Source: Cavia porcellus
Taxonomy: Eukaryota; Chordata; Mammalia; Rodentia; Caviidae
Direction of reading: 5' to 3'
Length of the DNA stretch: 64,000 nucleotides
NCBI RefSeq assembly: GCF_034190915.1
Contig: NW_026947502.1
Location: 39,834,785 to 39,898,784 of the forward strand
In this document: in pieces, positions 22,083-33,600 of the stretch
Numbering within the stretch: the stretch's first letter is position 1
Layout: the number at the start of each line of letters is the position of its first letter
Made by a program: the position numbers and the translations under genes
Notes under the pieces: generated by a model
What the model was told of the DNA's origin: nothing
Database searches by the model: none
The model's input: the letters and a program-made list of their open reading frames with translations, nothing else

Positions 22083-24495
22083 GTTCAATTTTTAAAAATC
22101 AATTAATTTGACTCATCACATCAATTAGCTAAAGAAGAAGTATCACATGATCAGATGCAGGTAAAGTTCTGGACAAAATCCAAAACCTACTCATGGTATA
22201 AAAAAAGACCTCAGAAAATTAGAAATTGAGGAGAACATTTTCAGTTTGATAAAGAATATTTATAATAAAATGATAGCTGACATCCTACATACTGGTGAGG
22301 ACCTAAATGCTTACTCTCAGCATCAGCAGTGGCATAAGTGTACCTCCTTCTCTAGCTTCTCTTACACACTGTTATTCTGGGAGACTGAGGAAGCAATAGA
22401 ACAAGAAAAGTAAATGCGATGTACACAGACTGAGAAGAAAGGTATGATTATCCATGTTAAAAATTACCACAGACAACCACCTTGGAACTAATAAATGATT
22501 AGAGAAAGGTTACAGAATGTAAAATTAGTACATATAAGTCAAATTTTTATACACCAGCAATGAACATCTGGATTTAAAATTAAAAACAGCACTTTTTATA
22601 TTAACACTGAAATCAAACAAATGATAGGCATAAACTAGAAAAATGTATACTGGATCTATGCACAGAAAACTATAAAACTAATAAAAAACCAAAGATCTAC
22701 AAATTAAGAGTATGAACAGGAAGATTAAATACTGCTCAGATGTTAATCCCTCCCAAATCTATATACAGATTAAATACCATAACAATTAAAATTTTTGTAT
22801 ATTATTTCATTTATTTAAATACACTAACCCTTAAATTCATACGAAAAGATAAAATCCCAGAATAGCTAGCACAATACAAAGGGGAAAAAAGCTGATATTT
22901 TCTACTTCAGAAGTTATTTTATAGTTAGAAGTAACCAAAATACTGTGGAAGTACTGAAAGGACAGAAAGATCAGTGGAATGGGATAGAGACCCCAGAAAC
23001 TGGTCTGTGCAAATATAGCCAGTTGATATTGACCAAGAAGCAGAGGAGAGTCAATAAGGAGATGGCTTAAGTAAAGGATGCTGAAACACAAGTCAAGGGA
23101 ATCCTTGCTTAAAGAAATGAAAAAGAATGAAAAGAGTCTGAACACAAACAGACCTTACACATTTCCCAAAACTTAACTCACAATGGATCATATGCTAAAG
23201 TACTGTATAAAACACAAAGCCATAAAATTTTAGGAAGTAATAGATCTAGGTAAACCTAGACTTGATAATGACTTTTTGTATATATCACCAACAGTAATAA
23301 CCATGAAATAAATATTAATAAATTGGACAAGAATATTAAAAACATTCACTTCACAAAAGACTTCAGATAATGAAGAGACAAGCCATAGGCAAGCCATTTC
23401 AAGAAAATATTTGCTAAGGAATTATTTTGCATAAAAGACTTATTCAAAACACATAAAGAGGTCTTAAAACTGAAAATAAACACCCCAACAAACTGACAAA
23501 AGACCACAGCAGATACTTTTGGGGAAAGATACACAGATGACAAATAAACCTAAAAAAGTTGCTCAAACTCTTACTGAATAGGGAATTTAAAATAAAAGCA
23601 ATGAGATACTACTACACATCTATTAACTTGGATAAAACACTGAAAATGCTGAACACCAGTGAGGATGCAGATCAACAGGGAACCTTATTGACTGTGGGCA
23701 GAAATGAAAAGTGATCCAGAAGTTTGGGAGATACCTTGACAATTTCTCACCAACATAAATATAATCTGGCCATCTGATTCAGTAATCATATCCTGTGGCA
23801 TTTGCTCACAGGATTTGGAAATTCACTTCTACAGAAAAACATGAACACTTGTAAAGAAAAACATAAGATGTTATGTTATGCATAACATAGAAAAGTTATG
23901 CATAATTGTGACAACTTGTGAAACACAAATAAGATGTGTTTCAGTTGTTGAATGGATAAACAAACAGCGGCATGTTCATATAATGCAATACTACTAGTGA
24001 TCTGAAGAGATGGGCTTCAAGCATTCAGACATGGAAGAAATGTGAGAGTGTATTGCCAAGCACACAGGCTACGTGTTACATGATTTCAACTATGTCATTC
24101 CGAATGAAGCAGGCAAAATACAGAGACAAGAAAGAGATCAATGACTGCCAAGGGCCGAAGGGGAGGTCAGGGGTAGTGAAAAGGTGAAGCTCAGAGGAAT
24201 TTTAGGGGACTAAGACTTTATTGCACTACAGTCCAATGATGGGTTCACAACACTGTGAAGTTTGCATGAATCATACATCAGTACAAGACTGAACCCTGTT
24301 CAAGACTGTGGACTTTGGGTGATAATAAGGTATCAGTACTGGTTCAAAGATGTTAACACGTGAGCCACATTAATACAAGAGGTGGATAATAGGGGAGCTA
24401 CAGAGGAGGATAGCATAAGAACCTTCTAGCCTCTGTTTTCTGGAAAATGCAAAGTGTTTTGAAAAATAAAGTTTATCTATGCTGAAGAAAAAAAA
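22083..24495 (+). repeat. Outer L1M, right part
   Basis: The sequence resumes with the second TSD copy and continues the L1M ORF2 with heavy decay, including a CACATGATCAGATGCAG block equivalent to reverse transcriptase motif A. It proceeds to a 3'UTR typical of L1M: AAGAAAGAGATCAATGACTG, then GTATCAGTACTGGTTC, then GGTGGATAATAGGGGAG, and ends AATAAAGTTTATCTATGCTG plus an A-tail at about 24,495. A 14-bp perfect palindrome, TGTTATGCATAACA, lies at about 23,872. Confidence 0.8.
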
Positions 24496-24880
24496 ACTTT
24501 GGTGAATCTAAGTGATTTTCAAATTTAAATTTAAAAAATTATATTTATTTTAAATGTTTTACAGTTCTAGAGCAGGTCCCCTTAGGACGGAAAAAATATC
24601 AATGAGAATACTTAGATAAAAACTGAGTGACTTTTGATAAAAGACTAAAGGTAACCAGTTAAAGAATGAAACTAAAATAAATTATAGATTGGTAAGAAGG
24701 TAAAGGGAATACAGTAAATTATTAAAGACAAGAAAAGAAATAATGTAGAGAAGGGAGTTTATATTAAAAATAAAACATAGAGGTAAAAATACATTAAGAT
24801 TAAAATGAATTAAGCCCACCAACTAATATAAAAATTATTCTGTTGGATGAAAAAAACTGCTTATCTGGATACAAAAAAAT
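24496..24880. other. AT-rich stretch, possibly L1M relic
   Basis: Very A-rich on the plus strand with no sharp boundary to the L1 relics on either side. It is probably decayed L1 sequence, but I see no diagnostic block. Confidence 0.35.
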
Positions 24881-25765
24881 TACTGAGGGACATATAAAAA
24901 ACATAATGAGCACCTAACAATGTTTGAGAAATTATGGAAGAAAAGGAACATCTATACTGTGTTCTGGGAATATAACTGGTAAAGCCATAAAGACATATAC
25001 TATGGAAGTTCTTCAAAAAATGATTAATAGCATTGCAGCCCCACTCCTAAATGTCTGTATCCAAAGGGAATGAAATTAGGATGTTGAAGAGACATCTTCA
25101 TTCCCGTGTTCACCGCAGCAATATTCACAGTGATCAAGAAATGGAAGCTGCCAAAGTGCTTACCAACTAACAAATTGTAACATGTAGTACACATGTAGAA
25201 TGAAACAGTATTCAGCTATTAAAAAGAATCTGTGTCATTCGTGACCACCTGGATGGAATGAGAGATCACTGCATTAAGTCAAATACACCATACGCAGAAA
25301 GCCAGGTACTGCATGGTCTCACTCATATGTAGAATCTTAGAAATCTGATGGAGTATCTAAAAACATACCTTGACTTAGTACAGTTGTCTTACACGTTTTA
25401 TGTGTTCTTTGGCCTATTAAGCTGGTTTTCAATCTGTATATATATAATTAATTTTATAAGGTCTTATAAGATAAATAAATGAATCTGATGCAGGAAAAAT
25501 AAAAGGGGAGTAGAGAGAGGAGGAAAAAAGAAGGGAATGAAAGTGTGCTGGGTACATGTACCAGCCCCCTACAGTGAACTCCAATCATTATGTACTGCAA
25601 ATACTAATAAAAGAAAAAACTGGTCTGTAGAAGTTAAGAGCAGAATGGTGGTCACCGGACACTGAGGAGAGAGGTTATAAGGTTATGGGGAAGGGCTGAG
25701 TTACAGGGAGATGGAGCCAGGAGGTCTGCTATGCGGCAGCACTGTTACCACAGGTAGCAGTTCTC
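24881..25765 (+). repeat. L1M 3' end relic (L1MA/MB-like)
   Basis: ORF2 3' end landmarks are clear: GTCTGTATCCAAAGGGAATG followed by AAATTAGGATG, then TTCACCGCAGCAATATTCAC, then CATGGTCTCACTCATATGTAG, and AGCAGAATGGTGGTCACCGG at 25,641-25,660. Between about 25,385 and 25,615 lies a segment with GTACATGTACCAGCCCCCTA that interrupts the expected order. It may be a separate tail or insertion. Confidence 0.75.
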
Positions 25766-26182
25766 TACTGTGCATATCAAAAAGCTAGGAGAAAGGATTT
25801 TGAAAGTTTTCATCACAAAAAAGTGATAAATGAGACAAAGCAGTCTAACCTGATTTAAACATTAGAACACTGTGTTGCTTATACATTAAACATTGTGAAC
25901 AGTACATGGTTCCTTATTAATATGTACACCTTTTATGGTTTTGCATACTTTTGACTCAAAAGTATTCCAAAAATAATACTCTTAGATTACTTCTGAATGC
26001 ATATCTACATTATAGATGTAATGGAAAGATAAATCACAAACATATGATGGGGATGATTCTGGAGCTAAAAGAAATGATAGGAATATATATGTTGGTTAAA
26101 AGCAAGTTGAATACTATTAGTAACATCAATAGTAGATATCAGCGATCTATTTAGATTTTAAACATCTAAAAATATGAATAAA
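25766..26182. other. Unassigned AT-rich stretch
   Basis: No gene or repeat is recognised. A 67-codon ORF at 25,951-26,154 has no recognisable motif. This is the left flank of the DNA transposon at 26,185. Confidence 0.4.
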
Positions 26183-26184
26183 TA

Positions 26185-26213
26185 CAGAGTGCACCAAAAA
26201 ATGTATATATACA
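26185..26213 (+). repeat. Left terminal inverted repeat
   Basis: Outer end of the DNA transposon, next to a TA at 26,183-26,184. It pairs with 26,529-26,556 with a few mismatches. Confidence 0.8.
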
Positions 26214-26241
26214 TCAAGAAAAGAAAAATAGTAATTTTTAA

Positions 26242-26439
26242 ACATATAGTGTTACCCTCAAATGGGGGACCCTAGAGGATGTCCTACATCGCCAAAAACC
26301 CACTACGCTGCCAGCCCTCGGGGATGAAATTGAAAGCGCATGTGCAGCAATCTCAGTGACCGAGGCTGCCCGAGTGGCAGTTCGCCTTACTAAGAAACAT
26401 CTACAAGCTGGCGGCCACCAGCTGGAGTGCGTCTGGTGA
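26242..26439 (+). pseudogene. Transposase C-terminal remnant (mariner/IS630-like)
   Basis: An open frame runs 65 codons from just after a TAA (26,239-26,241) to a TGA at 26,437-26,439. It has no start codon. The motifs resemble the tail of Tc1/mariner-superfamily transposases that end after the third catalytic aspartate: W-G-T-L-E-D-V, then PTTLPALGDEIESACAAIS, then an Arg/Lys-rich helix, then AGGHQLE. In intact proteins of this type, a P-D-L-x-P-x-D-F-x-x-W-G segment carries the last catalytic acid. Here only the W-G end survives, so the catalytic core is gone. The family reading is by memory of motif shape, not by search. Confidence 0.65.
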
Positions 26440-26528
26440 TCAGAGAGGCCAAAGGTAACTTGCATTAATCTCATGATGTCTAATCAATTTAGCACTGAAA
26501 TATTTACATGAGTTTTTCTTTGCTTGAA

Positions 26529-26556
26529 GTGGATATACATTTTTTGGCGAACTCTC
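26529..26556 (-). repeat. Right terminal inverted repeat
   Basis: It reads GGATATACATTTTTTGGCGA then ACTCTC on the plus strand. It is the inverted partner of 26,185-26,213 and is followed by TA at 26,557-26,558. Confidence 0.8.
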
Positions 26557-26558
26557 TA

Positions 26559-27427
26559 TTTATTATTACTATTGGTGATTCTAAATGTTGGGAATATCTA
26601 TGTAATTTCATTACATTCACAAAAAAGTAAAATACTTTTTAATGTAAAATTTAATTTCACTTATACATTAATTGAGCTCAATGGAATAACTACCCTTAAA
26701 AATTATGTTATTCTTTCTTTTTTTTTAGGTGTAAAGCACACACAATAAAGCATCTATAAAGATTATAATTACTTAGATGTCTGCCACAAAGAACAGATAT
26801 CTAGGATGGGAGAGGAGAGCGACGGAGATGACAGGAGAGGAGGCGAGATGTATACCTACATATTGGGGCTAGAAAGCAGTTTTTCCCCTACGCATAAGGT
26901 TTTTGTGAATAGCAGAATTTTCTCCTTTTACTTTTTCTCAATATCAAAGAAACTCTGGAAGAGTATGGACCCACTGTCCACAGGACATGGCTTTTCTGTG
27001 CTCTCCCTTCTCTTACATATTCAAGGTCTATTTCTGCTCTGAAAATTATTTCACAGATTGACCCAGAAATGCAGGTGGGGATGACCTAGGGGAACTGAGA
27101 GACCTGAATTTGTATTTCGTCCTCATTTGGTAACACTGTTTTCCTGTTCCATCACAGTAATGAGTTGCGGGTCCATTGGAAAGGTATTCTTGAGACGGGT
27201 TTTTCTGTTGGTAGCAAGAACCAAAATCTAGCTGAAAATCGGTACACCGAGGAAGTCAGCCTCTAGCATTGCTGGTGATGCTAACTCTAGTACCCCCAGT
27301 TCAGTTCCTGTCTCTCTAATGAGAAGTAAGCAAGTTGAGTGAGATTCAGTCTGAAGACCTGGGTTTTTATTTTGTTTTTCTGTTCATACACTATGTGGCT
27401 TTAGTCTTTAATGGATGTTGACTGGTG
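26559..27427. other. Unassigned stretch
   Basis: No repeat or gene is recognised. Short ORFs at 26,524-26,748 and 26,806-27,042 have no motifs. Confidence 0.4.
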
Positions 27428-27428
27428 G

Positions 27429-27478
<50 letters not shown>

Positions 27479-27491
27479 CACATATACATAC

Positions 27492-27531
<40 letters not shown>
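27428..27531. repeat. (TATACA)n microsatellite
   Basis: About 17 units of a six-base CATATA-type repeat with a few TACACA variants. It produces a Tyr-Val repeat in an 87-codon minus-strand frame (27,401-27,664), which is therefore not a gene. Confidence 0.95.
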
Positions 27532-27533
<2 letters not shown>

Positions 27534-27689
27534 GTGCCTTTTGTATAACTATAGTAATAAGACCTGATACATTTATTTGTATTGTGCTGTGATTTATATC
27601 TAGGTGTCCCTCCAGAGCTTTGTGTACTCATAGGTGAGGTTTTGTGAGGGTGATCACATTCCACTGGCTTACACCTGATTTGGTCTGGT

Positions 27690-27960
27690 CACTGCAAGGA
27701 TGGCTAAATGGGTTTATCTCAATCGCATAGCTCGTGTGACCTCTCTGTCCCTTACGACCATGCCTTGAACACCTGTCCCAAGCTCTCCTGCACCACAGTC
27801 CTGTACCACACCACCAGCCTGATGCCAGCTAATTGTGGACTGAAACGTCTACAAACTGCAAGCCCAAATTCACCTCTCCTTCTTAGAGAGGAAGGGACAG
27901 GTACTGAGTATGTGCCCAGGAAGAAAAATGTAACTAAGTCACATGATGAATAATTATCAA
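27690..27960 (+). mobile_element. Possible MaLR-like LTR end
   Basis: Blocks resemble the 3' half of a rodent MaLR LTR: GCTAATTGTGGACTGAAACG, then AAACTGCAAGCCCAAATTC, then a terminal GTAACTAAGTCAC. The 81-codon ORF within it is not considered coding. Low confidence. Confidence 0.35.
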
Positions 27961-29085
27961 GTCGCTGAAGATCTATCTTGGAAAAATGAGTAATGAATAA
28001 TATTTTAATGAGTAATCCCCATGAATTGGAAATATTCCAAAAATATAATTACAGGGTCTTCAGTTTAACTCTTCAAAATTTTTATCAATATTTCCACTGT
28101 AATTTTCTCTCTTCAGTTATTTCTCCCTTGCACTGGACTGCATGTGCTTGCAGAAGGCTTCCTATTTCTCTGATTCTCCATGTTTCTCCTGCCCTCCTCC
28201 AGCTTACCTTTCCTCTCATTTCTATGGGCTGGCTACAGAAGGTATTGACAATACTTCTAGTGATTTCCTAGAATAAAAACAGCCATCTTCAGGACCTCTA
28301 AAACAAAATATAATTCATGGCTGAAGTCCCGTATAAACACATGAAAATGTGTGTGTTGTGCATCTCTCTTCTTGTCATTATTATGCTGCCTGGCCTTCTG
28401 TTACAAACAACTCCTGCTAAGGTCACTGATGGGGACACATAAAAACAAACCAAGGGTATGTATCTGCTATGGGAGCTGACTGAGCCATGACTAACAGTCA
28501 GCCATAGTACAGAGAAGGATTGTTAGTTGTAGTCGTGCTCAGTATGATAGTAGGTCAAGAATAACAAAATTCTTTGTGAGATTTGGCCAAAGCAAACCTC
28601 TTTTAACAACATTTTCATTTTTTCAAAGTAGAATTAATGGTGCATTAGGCCCCCACTAGATGACAGAAAAGAAATTTAGAAGTAAAACATTTTTCTCTGC
28701 ACTCATGTGCCTGTTATAAATGTTTTCATTTGTTAAATAGCCAATTAATTAATATCTGTTTCTACTAGTGTCTTTATGTCAAAACAAAAAGAGAAATCTT
28801 ACAATTTGTAATCCCAGCATAACCATCTTCCAAATAAAGGCGTCGAAGCCCACAACCATCAGCTAACATTTTTAATTTAATACCAGTTCTTTGATTTGTA
28901 TCTTTGTATTGTAAGTAACTATAGAAAAATACTGTTTTATACTGACAGATTTATTATCTGAATATATCTCACAATTTTCATAATTGTCTATGCCACTAAA
29001 AGAAAGGGAACTGGAAACAAAAAATACCTTGGTATCACTCATAAAATAGATTCAAGGAGCAGTCGTATTTCTGTTAGCTACCTGG
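27961..29085. other. Unassigned stretch
   Basis: No gene or repeat is confidently recognised. An L2-like piece is possible near 28,100-28,250. Confidence 0.4.
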
Positions 29086-29089
29086 AAAA

Positions 29090-29370
29090 CCAATGCATGC
29101 CCCAGTGTCCCTGCTCAGTGAAGCTCTTCTTGGTCACCCGTTTTAAACAGCACCATGTCACCCCACTCTCTGTCTGCTGTTACCCAGATCACTAACATGG
29201 ATCCCCACACTGAACATGTCACTACTTAACAGATAATTTGAATTCATTTATCTGATGAGATGTCAACTCTGAGAATTTGAGTTTTATATAAGCATAACTC
29301 TATATCTTGCAGCCATAATACATAGAACAGTACATGTTACAAATTTTTATAATGTTTATTAAATGAGTGA
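29090..29370 (+). repeat. L2 (LINE2) 3' end relic
   Basis: Sense L2 order is preserved: TGCTCAGTGAAGCTCTTCTT, then a CACTCTCTGTCTGCTG block, then CATAGAACAGTACATGTTAC, then a TTATTAAATGAGTGAATCC-like terminus. Confidence 0.6.
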
Positions 29371-30820
29371 ATCCTATCCAGTATCATTCAAATGGTCAGA
29401 ACTTGGCCCTAGAGAAAAGTCCTGGATTTCTATATCTCTTAGCTATTTGTTTGTCCTTACCAAGATTCCTGACAATACAACGCATTAGCAAACGTTGTTT
29501 CCTTGGGAGAAGCAGGGCCCTCTCTTCTTCCACATTTTCTTTCTAGCCCCTTCTGCCAGGTCAGAGGTTGGCAATTAGCTCCTGCCTCCTCCTCTACCTG
29601 AACAGCCCTGGAACAGGTGACATAACCCTAGTGTGTACGACGCAACCGAAAGCACCTTTCTTGTCCATTCATTTTCCTTTGACACTTTCAGAAGTATTTT
29701 GAATCAGACTTTTCATGTATTATTTACTGTATATATTAAATTATTTCAGGAAAAATAAATCAGCCATTGCCTTTTATATTATTTAAGCAAGGCTAGATAT
29801 GGATCTAGAAGCCTTGCCAAAAAGAAATCTGGAGCAATTGCTGGAGTTTTCTCTGGGATTTAAAAGTAAAACCAAACAAGAATAATTCATAAGTAGTACA
29901 GAGTTATAAATGTAAAAATATAACCACAAGAACACAGCAGTAAATAAATTCTTTTGTAAATTTGTGTCAGGAAATACCGGCCAAAGTATCATTAAAGATC
30001 ATGTAGAAAAAATTGACAAATTGACAAAATAAACATTTTAAATTTCTGTAAACTATATAATAAATGCTTGTTTTTTTTGTTTTGTTTTGAAATGCCTGAT
30101 TTTAAAAAGGGGAAAATATGAGAAGTGGCTAAGTCTAAAAAATACAGACAATGTCCAGTGTAACTGAAAATAATAATACGCTTAATCTCATTCATAATTA
30201 GCTACATTGATTTAATAGCAGTAGAATATCAATGTTCTTATCTTTGCAAATCCAGCAAACAATGAGTTTAGTGAGACGTTGTCATTTTAAAAGGACCATA
30301 CTCATAAAAACTCTCTTTTACTAAGACTGTAATGATACTACTTTTTATAGAGGTCAATATAAAAGCAGATATCCAATAACAACATAGATATTCTCTAAAT
30401 TTAATCTAAGAAATGACTTACATGGGCAAAAAACATATATAAATATATACTACGTAATCAAAGGTGCTTTGGATTTTAATTTTTGGATTTGATAATATTT
30501 TCACACACATATGAGATTAGGATGGGACAAAAGTCTAAACACAGAGTTCACTTATGTCTCATATGTTTCATTTACATAGGCTGAGGGTAATTTTAGAAAA
30601 TATTTTATTACATCTGCATTTTCACTGAAACCTGTGATAGGGATCAAGTTTCAAACTCTCTATTTCTGCCCTTGTATCAGTCAGTTCTCAAAACCGGTAT
30701 GCTATTGTCATGTTTTGGATATTGCTGTTTGGGGTTCTGTATTTTGGGATTAGAAACACTTACCTGCTTTCAATATCAGGTTACAACTGAAAGTTTCCAA
30801 CCGCAGAGACAACTGAGTTA
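29371..30820. other. Unassigned stretch
   Basis: AT-rich sequence with no recognised gene or repeat. Minus-strand ORFs of 67-69 codons near 29.8-30.2 kb have no motifs. Confidence 0.4.
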
Positions 30821-30835
30821 AAAATTACATACAAA

Positions 30836-30940
30836 GGGGCTGGGGATTTAGCTCAGCTGCATAAGTGCCTGCCTTTCAAGCAGGCAGTCGTGAGTTCGAT
30901 CCCCGGTACTGATACAAAGGAAAAAGACAAAAAAAAAAAA
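30836..30940 (+). repeat. ID-type SINE, well preserved, 13-bp TSD
   Basis: The best preserved SINE in the window: GGGGCTGGGGATTTAGCTCA opens the body, with an A-box TAGCTCAGCTG-type segment and a B-box GAGTTCGATCC at 30,892-30,902. GGTACTGATA and an A-tail follow. AAAATTACATACA at 30,821-30,833 is repeated at 30,941-30,953. Intact RNA polymerase III boxes and a long tail indicate a young insertion. It could serve as the local consensus for the family. Confidence 0.95.
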
Positions 30941-30953
30941 AAAATTACATACA

Positions 30954-33315
30954 GCATTTTACACAATGAAGCATCTTTGTAGACAATACAATGCACTGAA
31001 GAAAATGGACATGGAAAGATGTTCATGATGTGCTACTAAATTATTTGTTTATAGTTTAGTGCACATATTGTATGCTATGCTTATAGCTGAATTAAATGGT
31101 ATAGTAAGATTCATATGAGTAACTGTTATTTCTAAGCAATGAGATTATAGGTCTAGAACAGAACTTAACTTTCTATTTCACTCACTTTTAGCTTGTTAGA
31201 ACTTTTGTATGAAACCTTTGTGCCTTTATAATTAAAGTGTATCTTCATTTTGAAAAACATTCTCAGCACTAAAAGATTCAAGGGAGAGGACTTAAATAAG
31301 AGCTCAAATCCAGAAATGACTGAAAGATGTTTCTTATTGTCATTCATTTATCTTATCTAAATATAAGAGTTTATTTTCCCTACTTATGTTCTCATTTTTA
31401 TCCAATACTCTTCGTTTCCTGGGATTCCTAAAATACGTCCTTTTGTTTCTAACTAGATTTTATTTTTCCAACCTGTCTCGGGCCATTCAGGAAAGCTGTT
31501 CTGGCAGAACAGAACAACAGCTTTAATGACAAGGACAAACAACTCTCTCACCAGAGAGCAAACACAAGGATCATCTCCCCCTGCCCCAGGCGAGATACTG
31601 TGTAAAGAACTGCAGTCTAGAAATTTCCAGCCAGTAGGAGTTGGTAGACATGTCAGCAGTTCTCCAAATGCGCACTTACAGTTAGGATGGAGTCTTTGGA
31701 AAAACAAGGTCCTCTAATCTCCAAGAGCTAAATCTTTATAACTTCCTAGTACACATGACATAATCCTTATGTTATATAGTGGGTATGAAAATTGCACTCT
31801 TATCTTTTGGTTCTGCTATTTTTCTTAGTTTTGGATCATACTGTGTTTCTAACTTTTCTTTTGACACTCTATGTTATAGTTACATTTTGCTTGCAAAAAT
31901 TATATCCCCAAAATTGCTTACGAATCTACTTCTGTACTTTTTGGCTTCAGATAAATAATCCTTTGAGTGTAAGTGAAAGAACTGCCCATTGTTATGTTTT
32001 TAGCTTTCACCGCACTTTAGTGTAAAAGTTTGATAGAAGTCTTTCAATCAGAGAGGCAAAATGAGCCTTTGGGAATTTAGCTACTGTTACAAGATAGAGA
32101 GAGCTACAATTCATAGTGAACGTTTAAAAACTGTCTCGTTATAACTCTGAGACAGCAAATATTCTTCAAACAAATATACATGTAATTATATGTAAGATGT
32201 GATCAGAAAGTACAGTGATACCAAAAAACACACATTCTCATGAACCCCTTCAAGCTACCCCTCTGAAATTCTTTTCCAGTCATTCTTGTTACTTTCTGAA
32301 GCAGTTCTGAAAGTCTTTTTTTATGACTGCATATAATTGTCCCGTTACAGTTGGCTGGTGGATCTAAATCAATTCAAAACCGTTATGAACCATTCTGATT
32401 TTGGAGAAGATCTAGAAGGTACCAGGTAGCGAGCTCAGTGAATGAGGGTAGATAAGGACACACCTCAATGTTTCATGAGTTTCCAGCTGGATGGAGCTCA
32501 GCAAAATACTCACTATTTTTCTATCTTGCCTCATAAAGACCCGCAGGAAAAGGGACTTGTACAACCACTTCAGAGAGTAGCAAGGAAAATGATCGAAGTA
32601 TATTCTAAGTGAAGAGTGTTTTGATGGGGCTTACTGGCAGTGTGTCTTTTAGTGTGACTTTTAAAAATTTAAGCATTCACCTTTCATTTTGAACACATTT
32701 GTACATGCAGATTGATTAAAACATGGGCAGGACCTGCTATACTTCATTTTTTTTCAAGTTGCACATTTGCATAGGTATGAAAAATTATATTGACTCAGCT
32801 TTGCAGAAAAATAGGTCAGTCTGTTCACTACTCAGAGACAGCATTAATATCCTGAAAGTTTAGAATCTTTATGGATTTTTGTATTGGCTTTTATCTAGGG
32901 AAAACTTGGTGTACTTAGTTTAATCTTGAGATGTTTTGCAAGTTTTATTTGCGAGGGCCTTATTAACTTTTGGTGGCGAGAGCTTAAATTTGTACAAAAA
33001 ATAGAGGCTTATAATTTCAGCAAAAAATAAAACATGGTTAATTTAAAATGGTCACATAAGTTGAAAGTGATTAAAAGTAAAAATTGTTTTCCAAATAAAC
33101 AGGAAAACTACTCAATAGTGAGAATGACTCTTACAGACAGTAACCAAATCCTGTAACCACTCTGCAGCACTGGGTTTGTGCAGTCTGCATGAGCAGTGCT
33201 GACAAAGTCGCCTGGCTCATCCTCCTTTTGCATCCGTTCACACACTTCACTCTCATTCTAACACAGTAAGACAGTGATGGTGCTAGGAAATGACCGTATG
33301 TCACTCTCCTACTCA
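30954..33315. other. Unassigned stretch
   Basis: No gene is recognised. The part at about 31,440-31,720 is GC-richer and carries opposed 84- and 63-codon ORFs, and might be an unrecognised LTR or unique sequence. The rest is AT-rich. Confidence 0.4.
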
Positions 33316-33319
33316 AAAT

Positions 33320-33405
33320 CCCCAATGGGGAGGTGCAACACCTGCCTGGTAAGCGTGAGTCCCTGAGCTAGATTCATGGTTATCCCCCTGCTCTGCTCCC
33401 CCAAA
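33320..33405 (+). repeat. ID-like SINE relic
   Basis: CAACACCTGCCTGGTAAGCG followed by CTGAGCTAGATTCATGG and ATCCCC resembles a decayed ID tRNA-like body in the sense direction. No TSD is evident. Confidence 0.4.
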
Positions 33406-33486
33406 ATCTCCCAATGGCTCCTTTCTCAAAGATATAATAATCTATCTTCTACCCATTGTTGCCTTTCTTGTTCCATCTAATTTCTT

Positions 33487-33501
33487 CTACTGTTCCATCT
33501 A

Positions 33502-33566
<65 letters not shown>

Positions 33567-33600
33567 TCTCTCTCTGTCTCTGTCTTTCTCTCTCTCTCTC
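33487..33600. repeat. (CT)n microsatellite
   Basis: A CT run of over 100 bp with a few CTGT variants. It directly adjoins the 3' side of a minus-strand SINE, so it probably grew out of that SINE's tail. Confidence 0.95.

Larger units (their letters stand above)
26185..26556. mobile_element. Tc1/mariner-type DNA transposon, internally deleted
   Basis: The element starts CAGAGTGCACCAAAAAATGT, and the reverse complement of its other end reads GAGAGTTCGCCAAAAAATGT. That gives terminal inverted repeats of about 28 bp with an exact CCAAAAAATGTATAT core. TA dinucleotides abut both ends (26,183-26,184 and 26,557-26,558), the hallmark target site of the IS630-Tc1-mariner superfamily. The interior (26,242-26,439) holds an open remnant resembling a transposase C-terminus. 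At 372 bp it is far shorter than autonomous members (usually 1.2-2.4 kb), so it is a deletion derivative, similar in kind to a MITE. Its GC content is higher than the flanks. Family identity has not been checked against a library. Confidence 0.8.

Noticed and set aside
23872..23885. Perfect 14-bp palindrome TGTTATGCATAACA
   Set aside because: It sits in decayed L1M 3' sequence, and no second feature suggests a functional operator.
27401..27664. 87-codon minus-strand ORF with a long Tyr-Val repeat
   Set aside because: It is simply the translation of the (TATACA)n microsatellite.
30836..30910. Candidate tRNA gene
   Set aside because: The A and B boxes are those of an ID SINE with A-tail and TSD. 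The body does not form a complete tRNA with acceptor stem.
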